Of a DNA stretch of 63,952 nt, positions 44,287 through 51,425 are shown in pieces. The DNA is taken from positions 1 to 63,952 of the forward strand of contig DJOE01000011.1 in NCBI GenBank assembly GCA_002438405.1, read 5' to 3'. The DNA comes from Cyanobacteria bacterium UBA6446. Its GTDB lineage: Bacteria > Cyanobacteriota > Vampirovibrionia > Gastranaerophilales > Gastranaerophilaceae. Under the pieces are notes generated by a model. The model was not told where the DNA came from. It saw only the letters and a list, made by a program, of their open reading frames with translations, and ran no database searches. Positions within the stretch are counted from its first letter, which is position 1. Each line of letters starts with the position of its first letter. Made by a program: the position numbers and the translations under genes.

Positions 44287-45155
44287 TATAGTTTCTCCTT
44301 TGTTGCTGATATAAAATGTATATTGTCGTATGCTTTTAGCTTTTTATTATGTTTTAAATATGTATCTTGAATTTTTTGAGGTATTAAATGATTATTTATA
44401 ATAAAATTATATTTTTCTAACAAATTTTTTATCTCTATAAAATCATGTCCATCTGTCATTGGTTCACCAACAGCAGCCGTAATATTTGCAAGTAGTTTTG
44501 TTTTTCTATTTCTGCAAATTGTTTTATCAGGAAAATCAAAAACAATTTCTATACTTTTGTTTTGCAATACAGATATACTTTTTATTGATTTTTCCAATGA
44601 ATTAAAGTCCAAATAATATGTCACACCTAAAAAACTAAAAAATGTCGGTAAAGAAAAATGAAAATCATATTTTTTTAAAACATCTCTTATATTTTCTCGC
44701 TCAAAATCAACTGGAACAAAAGTTACGTTTTTAGATATTTTTAAACCTGAAGTTTTAATCTTTTCCAATTTATATTTTTGAGTTGAAGGATAATCTAGTT
44801 CAAATATTTTAATATTCATATTTTTATTTCTTAATGAAAATGTATCCATTCCAGCTCCAAGAATTACATATTGTATTTGTTTATGTTTGTTAGCAAATTT
44901 GCATAAGTGACTTTCAGCATAAGCGATTCTTGGTAAAACAATTGGGCAAATATATTCATTAATAAATTTAATAGGATTTAAAGAATAAAAATTTTTCTTA
45001 ATTATTTCTTTGGCATTTAAATAATCAACACTTCCCATTAGTTTAAATGCCAAAAAATCGTCAAATATTTTTTTTGAATGTTGTTCACAAATTGAATGAT
45101 TTGCTCTTGCAAATGAGCATAATTTTGCAGTTATACTTTCAACATTTTCTATCAT
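44286..45155 (-). CDS. Class I SAM-dependent methyltransferase, leucine carboxyl methyltransferase-like family
   Basis: A 289-residue methyltransferase. Motif I is 'QYVILGAGMDTFSLRNKNMNIKIFELDYPS', the LGAGxDTF pattern of the LCM-like family. The substrate is unknown. As first gene of an operon with MccA/MccB-like enzymes it may link SAM use to homocysteine and cysteine supply, comparable to the methyltransferase yrrT in the Bacillus mccAB operon though from another family. The ATG at 45155 follows GGAGG; the GTG at 45170 in frame lies at the foot of the terminator. Confidence 0.82.
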   Translation of the reverse strand: MIENVESITAKLCSFARANHSICEQHSKKIFDDFLAFKLMGSVDYLNAKEIIKKNFYSLNPIKFINEYICPIVLPRIAYAESHLCKFANKHKQIQYVILGAGMDTFSLRNKNMNIKIFELDYPSTQKYKLEKIKTSGLKISKNVTFVPVDFERENIRDVLKKYDFHFSLPTFFSFLGVTYYLDFNSLEKSIKSISVLQNKSIEIVFDFPDKTICRNRKTKLLANITAAVGEPMTDGHDFIEIKNLLEKYNFIINNHLIPQKIQDTYLKHNKKLKAYDNIHFISATKEKL

Positions 45156-45170
45156 AATACATTCCTCCAC

Positions 45171-45206
45171 AAAAAAGTTCTTAATGATATCATTAAGAAC
45201 TTTTTT
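45171..45206 (-). terminator. Leader terminator of the sulfur operon (attenuator)
   Basis: A perfect 36-nt palindrome: AAAAAAGTTCTTAATGAT followed by its complement. On the minus strand it ends in TTTTTT and is followed at once by GTGGAGGAATG, the Shine-Dalgarno region of the methyltransferase gene. Transcripts must pass it to express the operon. Confidence 0.9.
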
Positions 45207-45308
45207 ATACTTTTATCCAACTAATTGTACGCAAAATTATAAGTAAGTTCTTTGACAGGAAAACTTACAAGTACAACATAATAAATTTTTTACAGAAATG
45301 TATTTCAT
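45207..45308 (-). promoter_or_regulatory. Predicted cysteine-responsive attenuator leader
   Basis: Minus-strand RNA regions: region 1 GTAAGTT (45268-45262) pairs with region 2 AACTTAC (45249-45243); region 2 as AAGAACTT (45252-45245) can instead pair with AAGTTCTT in the 5' arm of the terminator (region 3), which would block the terminator (regions 3:4). The Cys codons of the leader frame overlap region 1 and its loop. A ribosome stalled there would free region 2 and favour antitermination. The rest of the gap 45309-45476 holds only the promoter. Confidence 0.7.
45237..45308 (-). CDS. Predicted Cys-rich leader peptide (23 codons)
   Basis: The frame starts ATG at 45308 and ends TAA at 45239-45237. 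It encodes 23 residues with the core CCTCKFSC, four Cys (all TGT) in eight codons, placed over the first hairpin of the attenuator. No Shine-Dalgarno precedes it; the promoter's -10 (TTAATA) ends 5 nt upstream, so the mRNA would be leaderless. Cys-rich leaderless short frames acting as attenuators of cysteine genes are known in mycobacteria. Translation here is inferred, not shown. Confidence 0.65.
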   Translation of the reverse strand: MKYISVKNLLCCTCKFSCQRTYL

Positions 45309-45313
45309 ACTTT

Positions 45314-45342
45314 TATTAAATATTAAAATAAAATTTTGTCAA
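45314..45342 (-). promoter_or_regulatory. Promoter of the sulfur operon
   Basis: On the minus strand TTGACA (45342-45337), 17 nt, TTAATA (45319-45314). The predicted start site is at or within 2 nt of the leader ATG (45308). Confidence 0.6.
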
Positions 45343-45476
45343 GTTTATTTATAATTTAAAGTAAATTATGAAAATACAGATTTATCCAATATTCCTTTTA
45401 TATATAGCATTGAAAATATAAAAAATAAAAACAATCTTCACCTTAAAACAAGCTGCATCTCATACTATATGTAAAA

Positions 45477-45701
45477 TCACTTATTTGCAGAATTTATTTT
45501 ATCTATACACACAAGTTCATAGTCTAAAATTTTAAAAATATTTTGAACTTCTTCAAATTTAATCGTACAATTTCGAATTTTGTTAGAAATATTGTTGTAT
45601 GAATAATACTTTCCCGTCATTTCAGTAAGTTCTTCACAAACTTTCTTCAAGGTAGTACCACGTCTAGCTATTGCAACCTTTATTTCTTCTTTCAGCTTCA
45701 T
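45477..45701 (-). CDS. Small HTH-like protein divergent from a prepilin gene
   Basis: A 74-residue basic protein: MKLKEEIKVAIARRGTTLKKV, 'YYSYNNISNKIRNCTIKFEEVQNIFKILDYELVCI'. The layout (helix, 'TLKKV', 'SNKIRNCTIKFEEV') matches small helix-turn-helix proteins common in Firmicutes and related gut bacteria. TATAAT (45713-45708) ends exactly 6 nt before the ATG and no Shine-Dalgarno is seen, so a leaderless mRNA is likely. It is divergent from the prepilin gene at 45828, repeating the XRE/prepilin arrangement at 34.3-35.3 kb. Confidence 0.75.
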   Translation of the reverse strand: MKLKEEIKVAIARRGTTLKKVCEELTEMTGKYYSYNNISNKIRNCTIKFEEVQNIFKILDYELVCIDKINSANK

Positions 45702-45734
45702 AAATTCATTATAGTCGTTTTTAACTAAATGTTC

Positions 45735-45763
45735 TTGACAAAGATAGAAATAGTAGCTAATAT
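45735..45763 (+). promoter_or_regulatory. Promoter of the second prepilin gene
   Basis: TTGACA (45735-45740), 17 nt, TAATAT (45758-45763). Just downstream are the near-repeats TTATATCG and TTATATG (45766-45780), possible operator half-sites. Confidence 0.6.
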
Positions 45764-45827
45764 AATTATATCGTTATATGTATAAGTTTTTGATTATGTA
45801 ATGTTAATTATAATTATGGGAGCTATA

Positions 45828-46592
45828 ATGGAAAAGTTAACTTCAAAAATAAAAAACGCCCTAATTCTTGTCCAAAATGCAACACATATTGCAAAACCAC
45901 AAACGGAGCTAAAACTTGCCTTTACATTAGCGGAAGTATTAATTACCCTTGGCATAATTGGTGTTGTTGCAGCGATAACTATTCCTCAATTGATAAATAA
46001 TTATAAAGCCAAAAGATTACGAACTCAATTTTTAAAATCCTATTCAACAATTCAACAAGCATTTAAAGAAATGGAAGCAGATGACGTTTCAACAGACCCC
46101 ACAACTTATAACACATTGGAATATTACAAAACTTTCATGAATTATTTACAAGCACCAATGGATTGTGGAATTGGGGATAACAAATCCCTCCCTTGCGTTT
46201 ATCTAAGAGATTCTTCATCTAAAGATTACAAACCTTATAAAACCTACAATGGTAAAACAAATGCAAGTATGATTCTATTTGATGATGGACAAATAGCTCT
46301 ACAAGACGGAACATTATTATTGTTTGAAAATTATGCACCAAGAATGAGAATATTCGTATCTGTTGACTTGAATGGATATAACAACAAGCCTAATCGTTGG
46401 GGATATGACTTGTTTACTTTCCAATTAGTAGATAATCAATTGAAAGCAATGGGAGATACTGGTACAACTTATACAGATTTAAATACATATTGTAATGTTA
46501 ACTCTCAAGATGAATATAATGGTATTGCTTGTGCCAAGAAAGCATTGTCTGATTCTGAATATTTTAAAAATATAGTTAAAGAATTCAAATAA
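45828..46592 (+). CDS. Type IV prepilin-like protein with long leader
   Basis: A 254-residue pseudopilin. The start at 45828 follows GGGAG. The leader is unusually long (about 31 residues, MEKLTSKIKNALILVQNATH...) before LAFTLAEVLITLGIIGVVAAITIPQ, so the prepilin peptidase would cut after Ala rather than Gly. The body ('QFLKSYSTIQQAFKEMEADD', 'VDLNGYNNKPNRWGYDLFTFQLVDNQLKAMGDTGT', 'NGIACAKKAL') is a clear paralogue of the protein at 34663, so the two genes descend from a duplication. The first ATG in frame (45801) has no ribosome site. Confidence 0.88.
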   Translation: MEKLTSKIKNALILVQNATHIAKPQTELKLAFTLAEVLITLGIIGVVAAITIPQLINNYKAKRLRTQFLKSYSTIQQAFKEMEADDVSTDPTTYNTLEYYKTFMNYLQAPMDCGIGDNKSLPCVYLRDSSSKDYKPYKTYNGKTNASMILFDDGQIALQDGTLLLFENYAPRMRIFVSVDLNGYNNKPNRWGYDLFTFQLVDNQLKAMGDTGTTYTDLNTYCNVNSQDEYNGIACAKKALSDSEYFKNIVKEFK

Positions 46593-46651
46593 AATTCTAA
46601 AATTATACAAACGGAGAATTTATTTATTTTTTAATTCTATAAAAATAAAAT

Positions 46652-47038
46652 ATGTACAATTCTCTTTGGTATTACAGTCTTACAAAACCAGAACTTAGTC
46701 CACCAGACAGTATTTTTGCACCTGTTTGGAGTGTTCTATATGCAACAATGATAATATCCATCATTATTTACACCCTTTCTTTTGGCAAAAATAAATTCTT
46801 TGGATATTTATATTTTATTGCACAAGCTTCTCTAAATTTGATTTGGCCTTTTGCTTTCTTTTACCTTAAAAATATCGCACTCGCATTTTTTATAATTATA
46901 CTTTTAGATATTCTCGTAGCACTTACCATTAGCAGATTTTACCGAGTATCAAAAATAGCTGCAATTCTTCTTGTTCCATATTTTGTATGGGTAATTTTTG
47001 CAACTTATTTAAACTTCGGATACTTAATTTTAAACTAG
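46652..47038 (+). CDS. tspO: TspO/MBR-family membrane protein
   Basis: A 128-residue protein with four to five helices. The N-terminus 'WYYSLTKPELSPPDSIFAPVWSVLYATMIIS' matches the TspO signature (WYxxLxKPxxxPPxxxFxPVWxxLY), and 'LNLIWPFAFFYLKNIALAF' corresponds to the Trp-rich helix. TspO proteins bind porphyrins and lipids and are linked to stress. It is somewhat short and lacks part of the first helix. TATAAA ends 8 nt before the ATG with no ribosome site, so it may be leaderless. Confidence 0.85.
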   Translation: MYNSLWYYSLTKPELSPPDSIFAPVWSVLYATMIISIIIYTLSFGKNKFFGYLYFIAQASLNLIWPFAFFYLKNIALAFFIIILLDILVALTISRFYRVSKIAAILLVPYFVWVIFATYLNFGYLILN

Positions 47039-47592
47039 TTTATATTTCTTTTAATAACCCTACAAGGATTTCCGACCGCAACCGTATCAGCAGGAATATT
47101 TTTTGTAACAACAGAACCGGCACCAATAACCGCTCTATCTCCAATTGTTACCCCTGGAAGAACAACGACATTCCCGCCAAGCCAAACACCTTTACCAATA
47201 GTAATTGGTTCTGCCCATTCTTTTCCTGCAACTCTATCTTTTGCATTAGTTGGGTGAACCGCTGTATATAATCCACAATTCGGCCCAATAAATGTACCTG
47301 CACCAATTTTAATCTTTGCGCAATCTAAAAATACACTATTATGATTTACATAAACAAAACCATCAAATTCAATATTATAACCATAATCACAGAAAAAATT
47401 CGGTTCAATTACACTATTATCTCCGGCATTTCCAAGTAATTTTTTAAGGATTTTTTGTTTCTTTTCCTTTTCATCTGAATGAAGTAAATTATATTCCCTG
47501 CAAAGTTCTTTTGCTATAAATCTATCTTGTTCCAACTCTTGACAAAATGGTTCATAAATTTCACCATTAATCATTTTCTCTCTTTCATTCAT
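47035..47592 (-). CDS. maa: Maltose/galactoside O-acetyltransferase family protein
   Basis: A 185-residue left-handed beta-helix acetyltransferase: N-terminal 'EREKMINGEIYEPFCQELEQDRFIAKELCREYN' (the Mac domain), 'PNFFCDYGYNIEFDGFVYVNHNSVFLD' and hexapeptide repeats with the catalytic His in 'GLYTAVHPTNAKDR', ending 'AVIGAGSVVTKNIPADTVAVGNPCRVI'. It transfers acetyl groups to sugars. The ATG at 47592 follows AGGAG. The stop overlaps that of tspO by 4 nt. Confidence 0.88.
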   Translation of the reverse strand: MNEREKMINGEIYEPFCQELEQDRFIAKELCREYNLLHSDEKEKKQKILKKLLGNAGDNSVIEPNFFCDYGYNIEFDGFVYVNHNSVFLDCAKIKIGAGTFIGPNCGLYTAVHPTNAKDRVAGKEWAEPITIGKGVWLGGNVVVLPGVTIGDRAVIGAGSVVTKNIPADTVAVGNPCRVIKRNIN

Positions 47593-47680
47593 AATTTTTC
47601 TCCTATTTAAAAATAATATTAGCATAAAGTATTTGATTTTTAATGAGAAATAACATATAATCTAGCCAAAAGGAGCTATT

Positions 47681-48217
47681 ATGTTAAAAAAATTTTTATC
47701 AGCAATATTTTTAATATTTGGATTTGCAATTGCATGTTTTGGACAAATTAACAAGATAACCGAAAATTTTCCACATTGGCAAAATCCATCAAAATTAACT
47801 GTTTTCATTCAACAAGATACTAATTCTGCTATGATGAAAAGAGCTTTTTTAAAATGGCAAAATGAAAGCTCTGGAAAAGTGAAATTTGTATTCACAGAAA
47901 AAACACCGGCAAATATCAATGTCACATTTACAGACAAAGTTGATAAAACCGATGCCCCTTTAGGAAGTTATTCAAATACCATCAAGAATGGATATATTAC
48001 TAAATCAGATATCAAAATAGCTTCTATAAACTCAAAAGCCTCAAAAAACATGATTTATACAACCATGCTACATGAAATCGGTCACTCCCTAGGGTTGCCA
48101 GACACTAGTAGATCTGTTGGAATTATGAATATGCCAATTTCTGAATCACAAGACATTTATAAAAGAGATGTAAGACAATTATATAGAATTTATGACTGGA
48201 ATTGGGTACATAAATAA
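47681..48217 (+). CDS. Exported matrixin-like zinc metalloprotease
   Basis: A 178-residue protein with a signal peptide (MLKKFLSAIFLIFGFAIACFG), a proximal 'AFLKWQNESSGKVKFVFTEK' typical of matrixins, the zinc motif HEIGHSLGLPD and the Met-turn 'VGIMNMP'. It should be a secreted or periplasmic peptidase. The third ligand usually is His; here the position reads HEIGHSLGLPD with Asp last, as in several bacterial matrixins. AAGGAG precedes the ATG. Its stop directly abuts that of a convergent paralogue. Confidence 0.82.
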   Translation: MLKKFLSAIFLIFGFAIACFGQINKITENFPHWQNPSKLTVFIQQDTNSAMMKRAFLKWQNESSGKVKFVFTEKTPANINVTFTDKVDKTDAPLGSYSNTIKNGYITKSDIKIASINSKASKNMIYTTMLHEIGHSLGLPDTSRSVGIMNMPISESQDIYKRDVRQLYRIYDWNWVHK

Positions 48218-48775
48218 TCAATCCCAACCATAAATTTTTGCAAGTCTTTTGAGATCTGCTTTTGAAATCTCTTGCGCATCATTCTCAACCGGATACATAA
48301 TACTCATAGGGTCGTTAGAATGTTCAAGCATTCCCATTGCATGCCCGATTTCGTGCAACATTACAGTATATACTGAATTATTTCGGAGTTTTGCACCATT
48401 TACAGGTCGTTCAGCAATTTGTATCACTGCATGAGTAATTTTGCCACTACCCATTCTTGATGTTTTGGTCAAACCTATTTCTCTATCTGCATTTGGAATA
48501 GTTTTAACAAAATATACTTCAATTTGAGCAATTTTAGGACTATCTACATAGCGAAATACGAATTTATCTTGTGTAACTCGTGACCACTCAGCAAATGCGT
48601 GTTTCATCATAATTGTACGGGGGTGACCAGGTTGAATATATGTTTTCAATATTCTTGGATTAAACCATTTTCCAGAAGCAGGAATTGCAGAAGCAAACCC
48701 AACATACGAAAAAATATATACAACTAAAAAAATAACTAGCAAAAATATTTTTTTCACAACTATACACGTCCTCAT
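48218..48775 (-). CDS. Exported matrixin-like zinc metalloprotease (paralogue)
   Basis: A 185-residue protein related to its convergent neighbour: hydrophobic N-terminus (KKIFLLVIFLVVYIFSYVGFASA), 'MMKHAFAEWSRVTQDKFVFRYVD', the full zinc motif HEIGHAMGMLEH and Met-turn 'MSIMYP'. Here the third ligand is His. The start could be the ATG at 48775 or a GTG at 48757, which has GAGGA 11 nt upstream. The pair shares the ends 'LYRIYDWNW'/'LAKIYGWD', implying duplication and inversion. Confidence 0.82.
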   Translation of the reverse strand: MRTCIVVKKIFLLVIFLVVYIFSYVGFASAIPASGKWFNPRILKTYIQPGHPRTIMMKHAFAEWSRVTQDKFVFRYVDSPKIAQIEVYFVKTIPNADREIGLTKTSRMGSGKITHAVIQIAERPVNGAKLRNNSVYTVMLHEIGHAMGMLEHSNDPMSIMYPVENDAQEISKADLKRLAKIYGWD

Positions 48776-48916
48776 GTTTATCTATAGCACACATTATTTT
48801 CTTCGGAACAATTAAGAGAAAAAATTAGGAATTCACTTGAAATCTTTTCAAAACTTTACAATAAATTATTGAAAAACACTTTATACGTGAACTATAATTA
48901 GCAGGTAGAGGATTTT

Positions 48917-50923
48917 ATGGTAAAAGAAGTATCAATAATAGAAGAGAACAAACCGACACGTAAAAAATATGTGCTGAAAAAACGTGATGCCATAAAAACA
49001 GATTACAAAGTTAATTATGACCAAGATTTGAATGAAGCTCAACTTGAAGCTGTCAAATCAAAAGAGGGTCCAATTCTTGTAATTGCAGGAGCAGGTTCCG
49101 GAAAAACGAAAACTCTAACTTACCGAGTAGCAAGACTAATTGAAGATGGTATAAAACCGGAAAATATTTTGCTTTTAACCTTTACAAAAAAAGCTGCTGC
49201 TGAAATGTTATCAAGAGCAACAATTGTTCTTGATAATCGATGTGAAAAAGTAGCAGGCGGAACATTTCACTCTTTTGCAAATATAATTTTAAGAAAATAT
49301 TCAAAACTTTTAGGATTAAAAAATAACTTTACAATTATGGACAGATCAGATTGTGAAGACGTGATAAATCATATTGTTGGCCAAATGTTTCCTAAAAAAG
49401 AAAAAAGATTCCCTAAAAAATCAACACTTTTAGATATTTATTCAAAAAGTATAAATAAAGTTACTCCAACAAAAAAAATTATTGCAGATGAATTTCCTCA
49501 ATTTGAACATTGCGCAGATAAAATTATTGAAGTTCATAAAGCTTATGTTACTTATAAACGAGAAAATTCTGTGTTAGATTATGATGATTTATTGCTATAT
49601 ATAAAATTGCTCCTAGAAAATAACGATCAATTACGCAAACGATTGTCTAATGAATATAAATATATTATGGTTGATGAATACCAAGATACAAATACTCTTC
49701 AAGCTGATGTAATCAAGCTTTTAGCATCTGAACATAATAATATAATGGCTGTTGGAGATGATGCACAAAGTATTTATTCTTTCAGAGGGGCGAATTATCG
49801 AAATATTTTAGATTTTCCAAAACTTTTTGAAAATACTAAAATCATAAAACTTGAACAAAATTACAGAAGCACTCAAAACATTTTAAAATTCACAAACGAA
49901 ATAATTGATAAAGCTAAAGAAAAATACACCAAAAAATTATTTTCAGATATTGTATCTCCACAAGTACCAGCATTAATTTGCGCAAAAGATACACAAATGG
50001 AAGCAGATTTTATTTGTCAAAGAATTTTAGAATTGTTAGACGAAGATATAAGTCTTTCTGATATATGTGTTTTGACAAGAAATGCAAGAATGTCATACAA
50101 TCTTGAAATTGAACTTTCAAAGCGAGCTATTCCATTCCAAAAATTCGGGGGGCCTAAATTTATGGAAACGGCTCATATCAAAGATGTTGTCGCGCATTTA
50201 AGAGTTTTATTAAACCCAGATGATGTAATAAGTTTAACTAGGATTTTATTGTTATTAAAAGGTGTAGGAGCATCAACGGTTAACAACATCATGCCATTAG
50301 TTAAAGGGCATTTGAACCCAGACATAAAACTTCTTCCATCAAATAAAACCCAAAGTTTAACCCCTCTATTTTCTACACTCGGGAAATTAAGAGATGTTTT
50401 ACCAAAGAAAAAACCGGAAGAAATAGTTTCTGCAGTGATAAATTATTATAGACCGATACTAAAGGATAAATATGACGATTTCACAAAGAGGGAAAAAGAT
50501 TTAGACCATTTTGAATATCTTGCAACACAGTATAGCAATCTTGAAGATTTCATTAGTGATTTAGCTTTAGAACCGCCAGATGCAAGTGTTGAAGGTATGT
50601 ATAAAAATAATTCAGATGATGAAGCTCTCACTATTTCGACAATACATTCTGCAAAAGGTTTGGAATGGGACACCGTATTCATAATAGGAGCAGTTGACGG
50701 AAGATTTCCAAGTGCTTATTCATTCAACTCAGAGGAAGAAATGGACGAAGAATTACGCCTAATGTACGTTGCCGCAACAAGAGCCAAAAATAATTTGTAT
50801 ATAACTTATCCGGTTGATATGTACGATTATGCAATGAATATGGTATTATCAAAGCCATCAAGATTTTTAGATGGCATACCAGATGACATTTTAGAAAAAT
50901 GGGATATTACAGAAGAGGGATAA
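48917..50923 (+). CDS. UvrD/Rep/PcrA-type DNA helicase
   Basis: A 668-residue SF1A 3'-5' helicase. Q motif 'LNEAQLEAV', Walker A 'IAGAGSGKTKTLTYR', motif Ia 'LTFTKKAAAEM', Walker B 'VDEYQDTN', motif III 'GDDAQSIYSFRGAN', motif IV 'LEQNYRSTQNIL', motif V 'TISTIHSAKGLEWDTVFI' and motif VI 'RLMYVAATRAKN'. Domain order is complete and length normal. A role in repair, replication restart or anti-recombination is expected. It is followed by rnhA after 4 nt, so an operon for DNA metabolism is likely. Confidence 0.92.
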   Translation: MVKEVSIIEENKPTRKKYVLKKRDAIKTDYKVNYDQDLNEAQLEAVKSKEGPILVIAGAGSGKTKTLTYRVARLIEDGIKPENILLLTFTKKAAAEMLSRATIVLDNRCEKVAGGTFHSFANIILRKYSKLLGLKNNFTIMDRSDCEDVINHIVGQMFPKKEKRFPKKSTLLDIYSKSINKVTPTKKIIADEFPQFEHCADKIIEVHKAYVTYKRENSVLDYDDLLLYIKLLLENNDQLRKRLSNEYKYIMVDEYQDTNTLQADVIKLLASEHNNIMAVGDDAQSIYSFRGANYRNILDFPKLFENTKIIKLEQNYRSTQNILKFTNEIIDKAKEKYTKKLFSDIVSPQVPALICAKDTQMEADFICQRILELLDEDISLSDICVLTRNARMSYNLEIELSKRAIPFQKFGGPKFMETAHIKDVVAHLRVLLNPDDVISLTRILLLLKGVGASTVNNIMPLVKGHLNPDIKLLPSNKTQSLTPLFSTLGKLRDVLPKKKPEEIVSAVINYYRPILKDKYDDFTKREKDLDHFEYLATQYSNLEDFISDLALEPPDASVEGMYKNNSDDEALTISTIHSAKGLEWDTVFIIGAVDGRFPSAYSFNSEEEMDEELRLMYVAATRAKNNLYITYPVDMYDYAMNMVLSKPSRFLDGIPDDILEKWDITEEG

Positions 50924-50927
50924 TTTT

Positions 50928-51404
50928 ATGTTAATCAAAATATATACAGATGGAGCTTGTAGCGGAAACCCTGGGAAAGGTGGATATGGCACAATCTTAA
51001 TTGCAGAAGATGAAAATGGTACAACCCATAAAAAAGAAATTACACAAGGTTTTAAAGTTACAACAAACAACCGAATGGAATTACTTGCCGCAATTGTAGG
51101 GTTAGAAGCACTAAAAAAGCCATGTGATGTTGAATTAACCTCTGATTCTAAATATCTTGTTGATGCATTTAATCAAAAATGGGTTGACGGTTGGGTAAAA
51201 AAAGGTTGGAGAGGTTCAAACAAACAACCTGTGAAAAATCAAGATTTATGGAAAAGGTTATTAAAAGCAAAAGAACCTCATAATGTAAAATTCATTTGGG
51301 TTAAAGGACACAATGGACATGAATTTAATGAACGTTGTGATGAAATGGCTGTAACATCAGCAAATGGAGAAAACTTACTTGATGATACGGGTTGTATTCA
51401 ATAA
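50928..51404 (+). CDS. rnhA: Ribonuclease HI
   Basis: It degrades RNA in RNA-DNA hybrids. The four acidic residues are visible in 'YTDGACSGNPG', 'NNRMELLAA', 'TSDSKYLVD' and 'NERCDEMA', and the catalytic His in 'KGHNGHEFNE'. The basic protrusion 'WKKGWRGSNKQPVKNQDLWKRL'-like segment (near 80-100) is present. At 158 residues it is full-length. It lies 4 nt after the helicase gene. Confidence 0.95.
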   Translation: MLIKIYTDGACSGNPGKGGYGTILIAEDENGTTHKKEITQGFKVTTNNRMELLAAIVGLEALKKPCDVELTSDSKYLVDAFNQKWVDGWVKKGWRGSNKQPVKNQDLWKRLLKAKEPHNVKFIWVKGHNGHEFNERCDEMAVTSANGENLLDDTGCIQ

Positions 51405-51425
51405 AAATTATAATTGGAGAAAATT

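Noticed and set aside
41970..45206. Integrative element inserted at tRNA-Met
   Set aside because: No integrase and no repeat of the tRNA 3' end was found on the far side of the operon.
45207..45308. SAM riboswitch or T-box in front of the sulfur operon
   Set aside because: None of the conserved sequence blocks of SAM-I/II or T-box (AGGGTGGNACCGCG-like) leaders is present; the Cys-rich frame with competing hairpins explains the region better.
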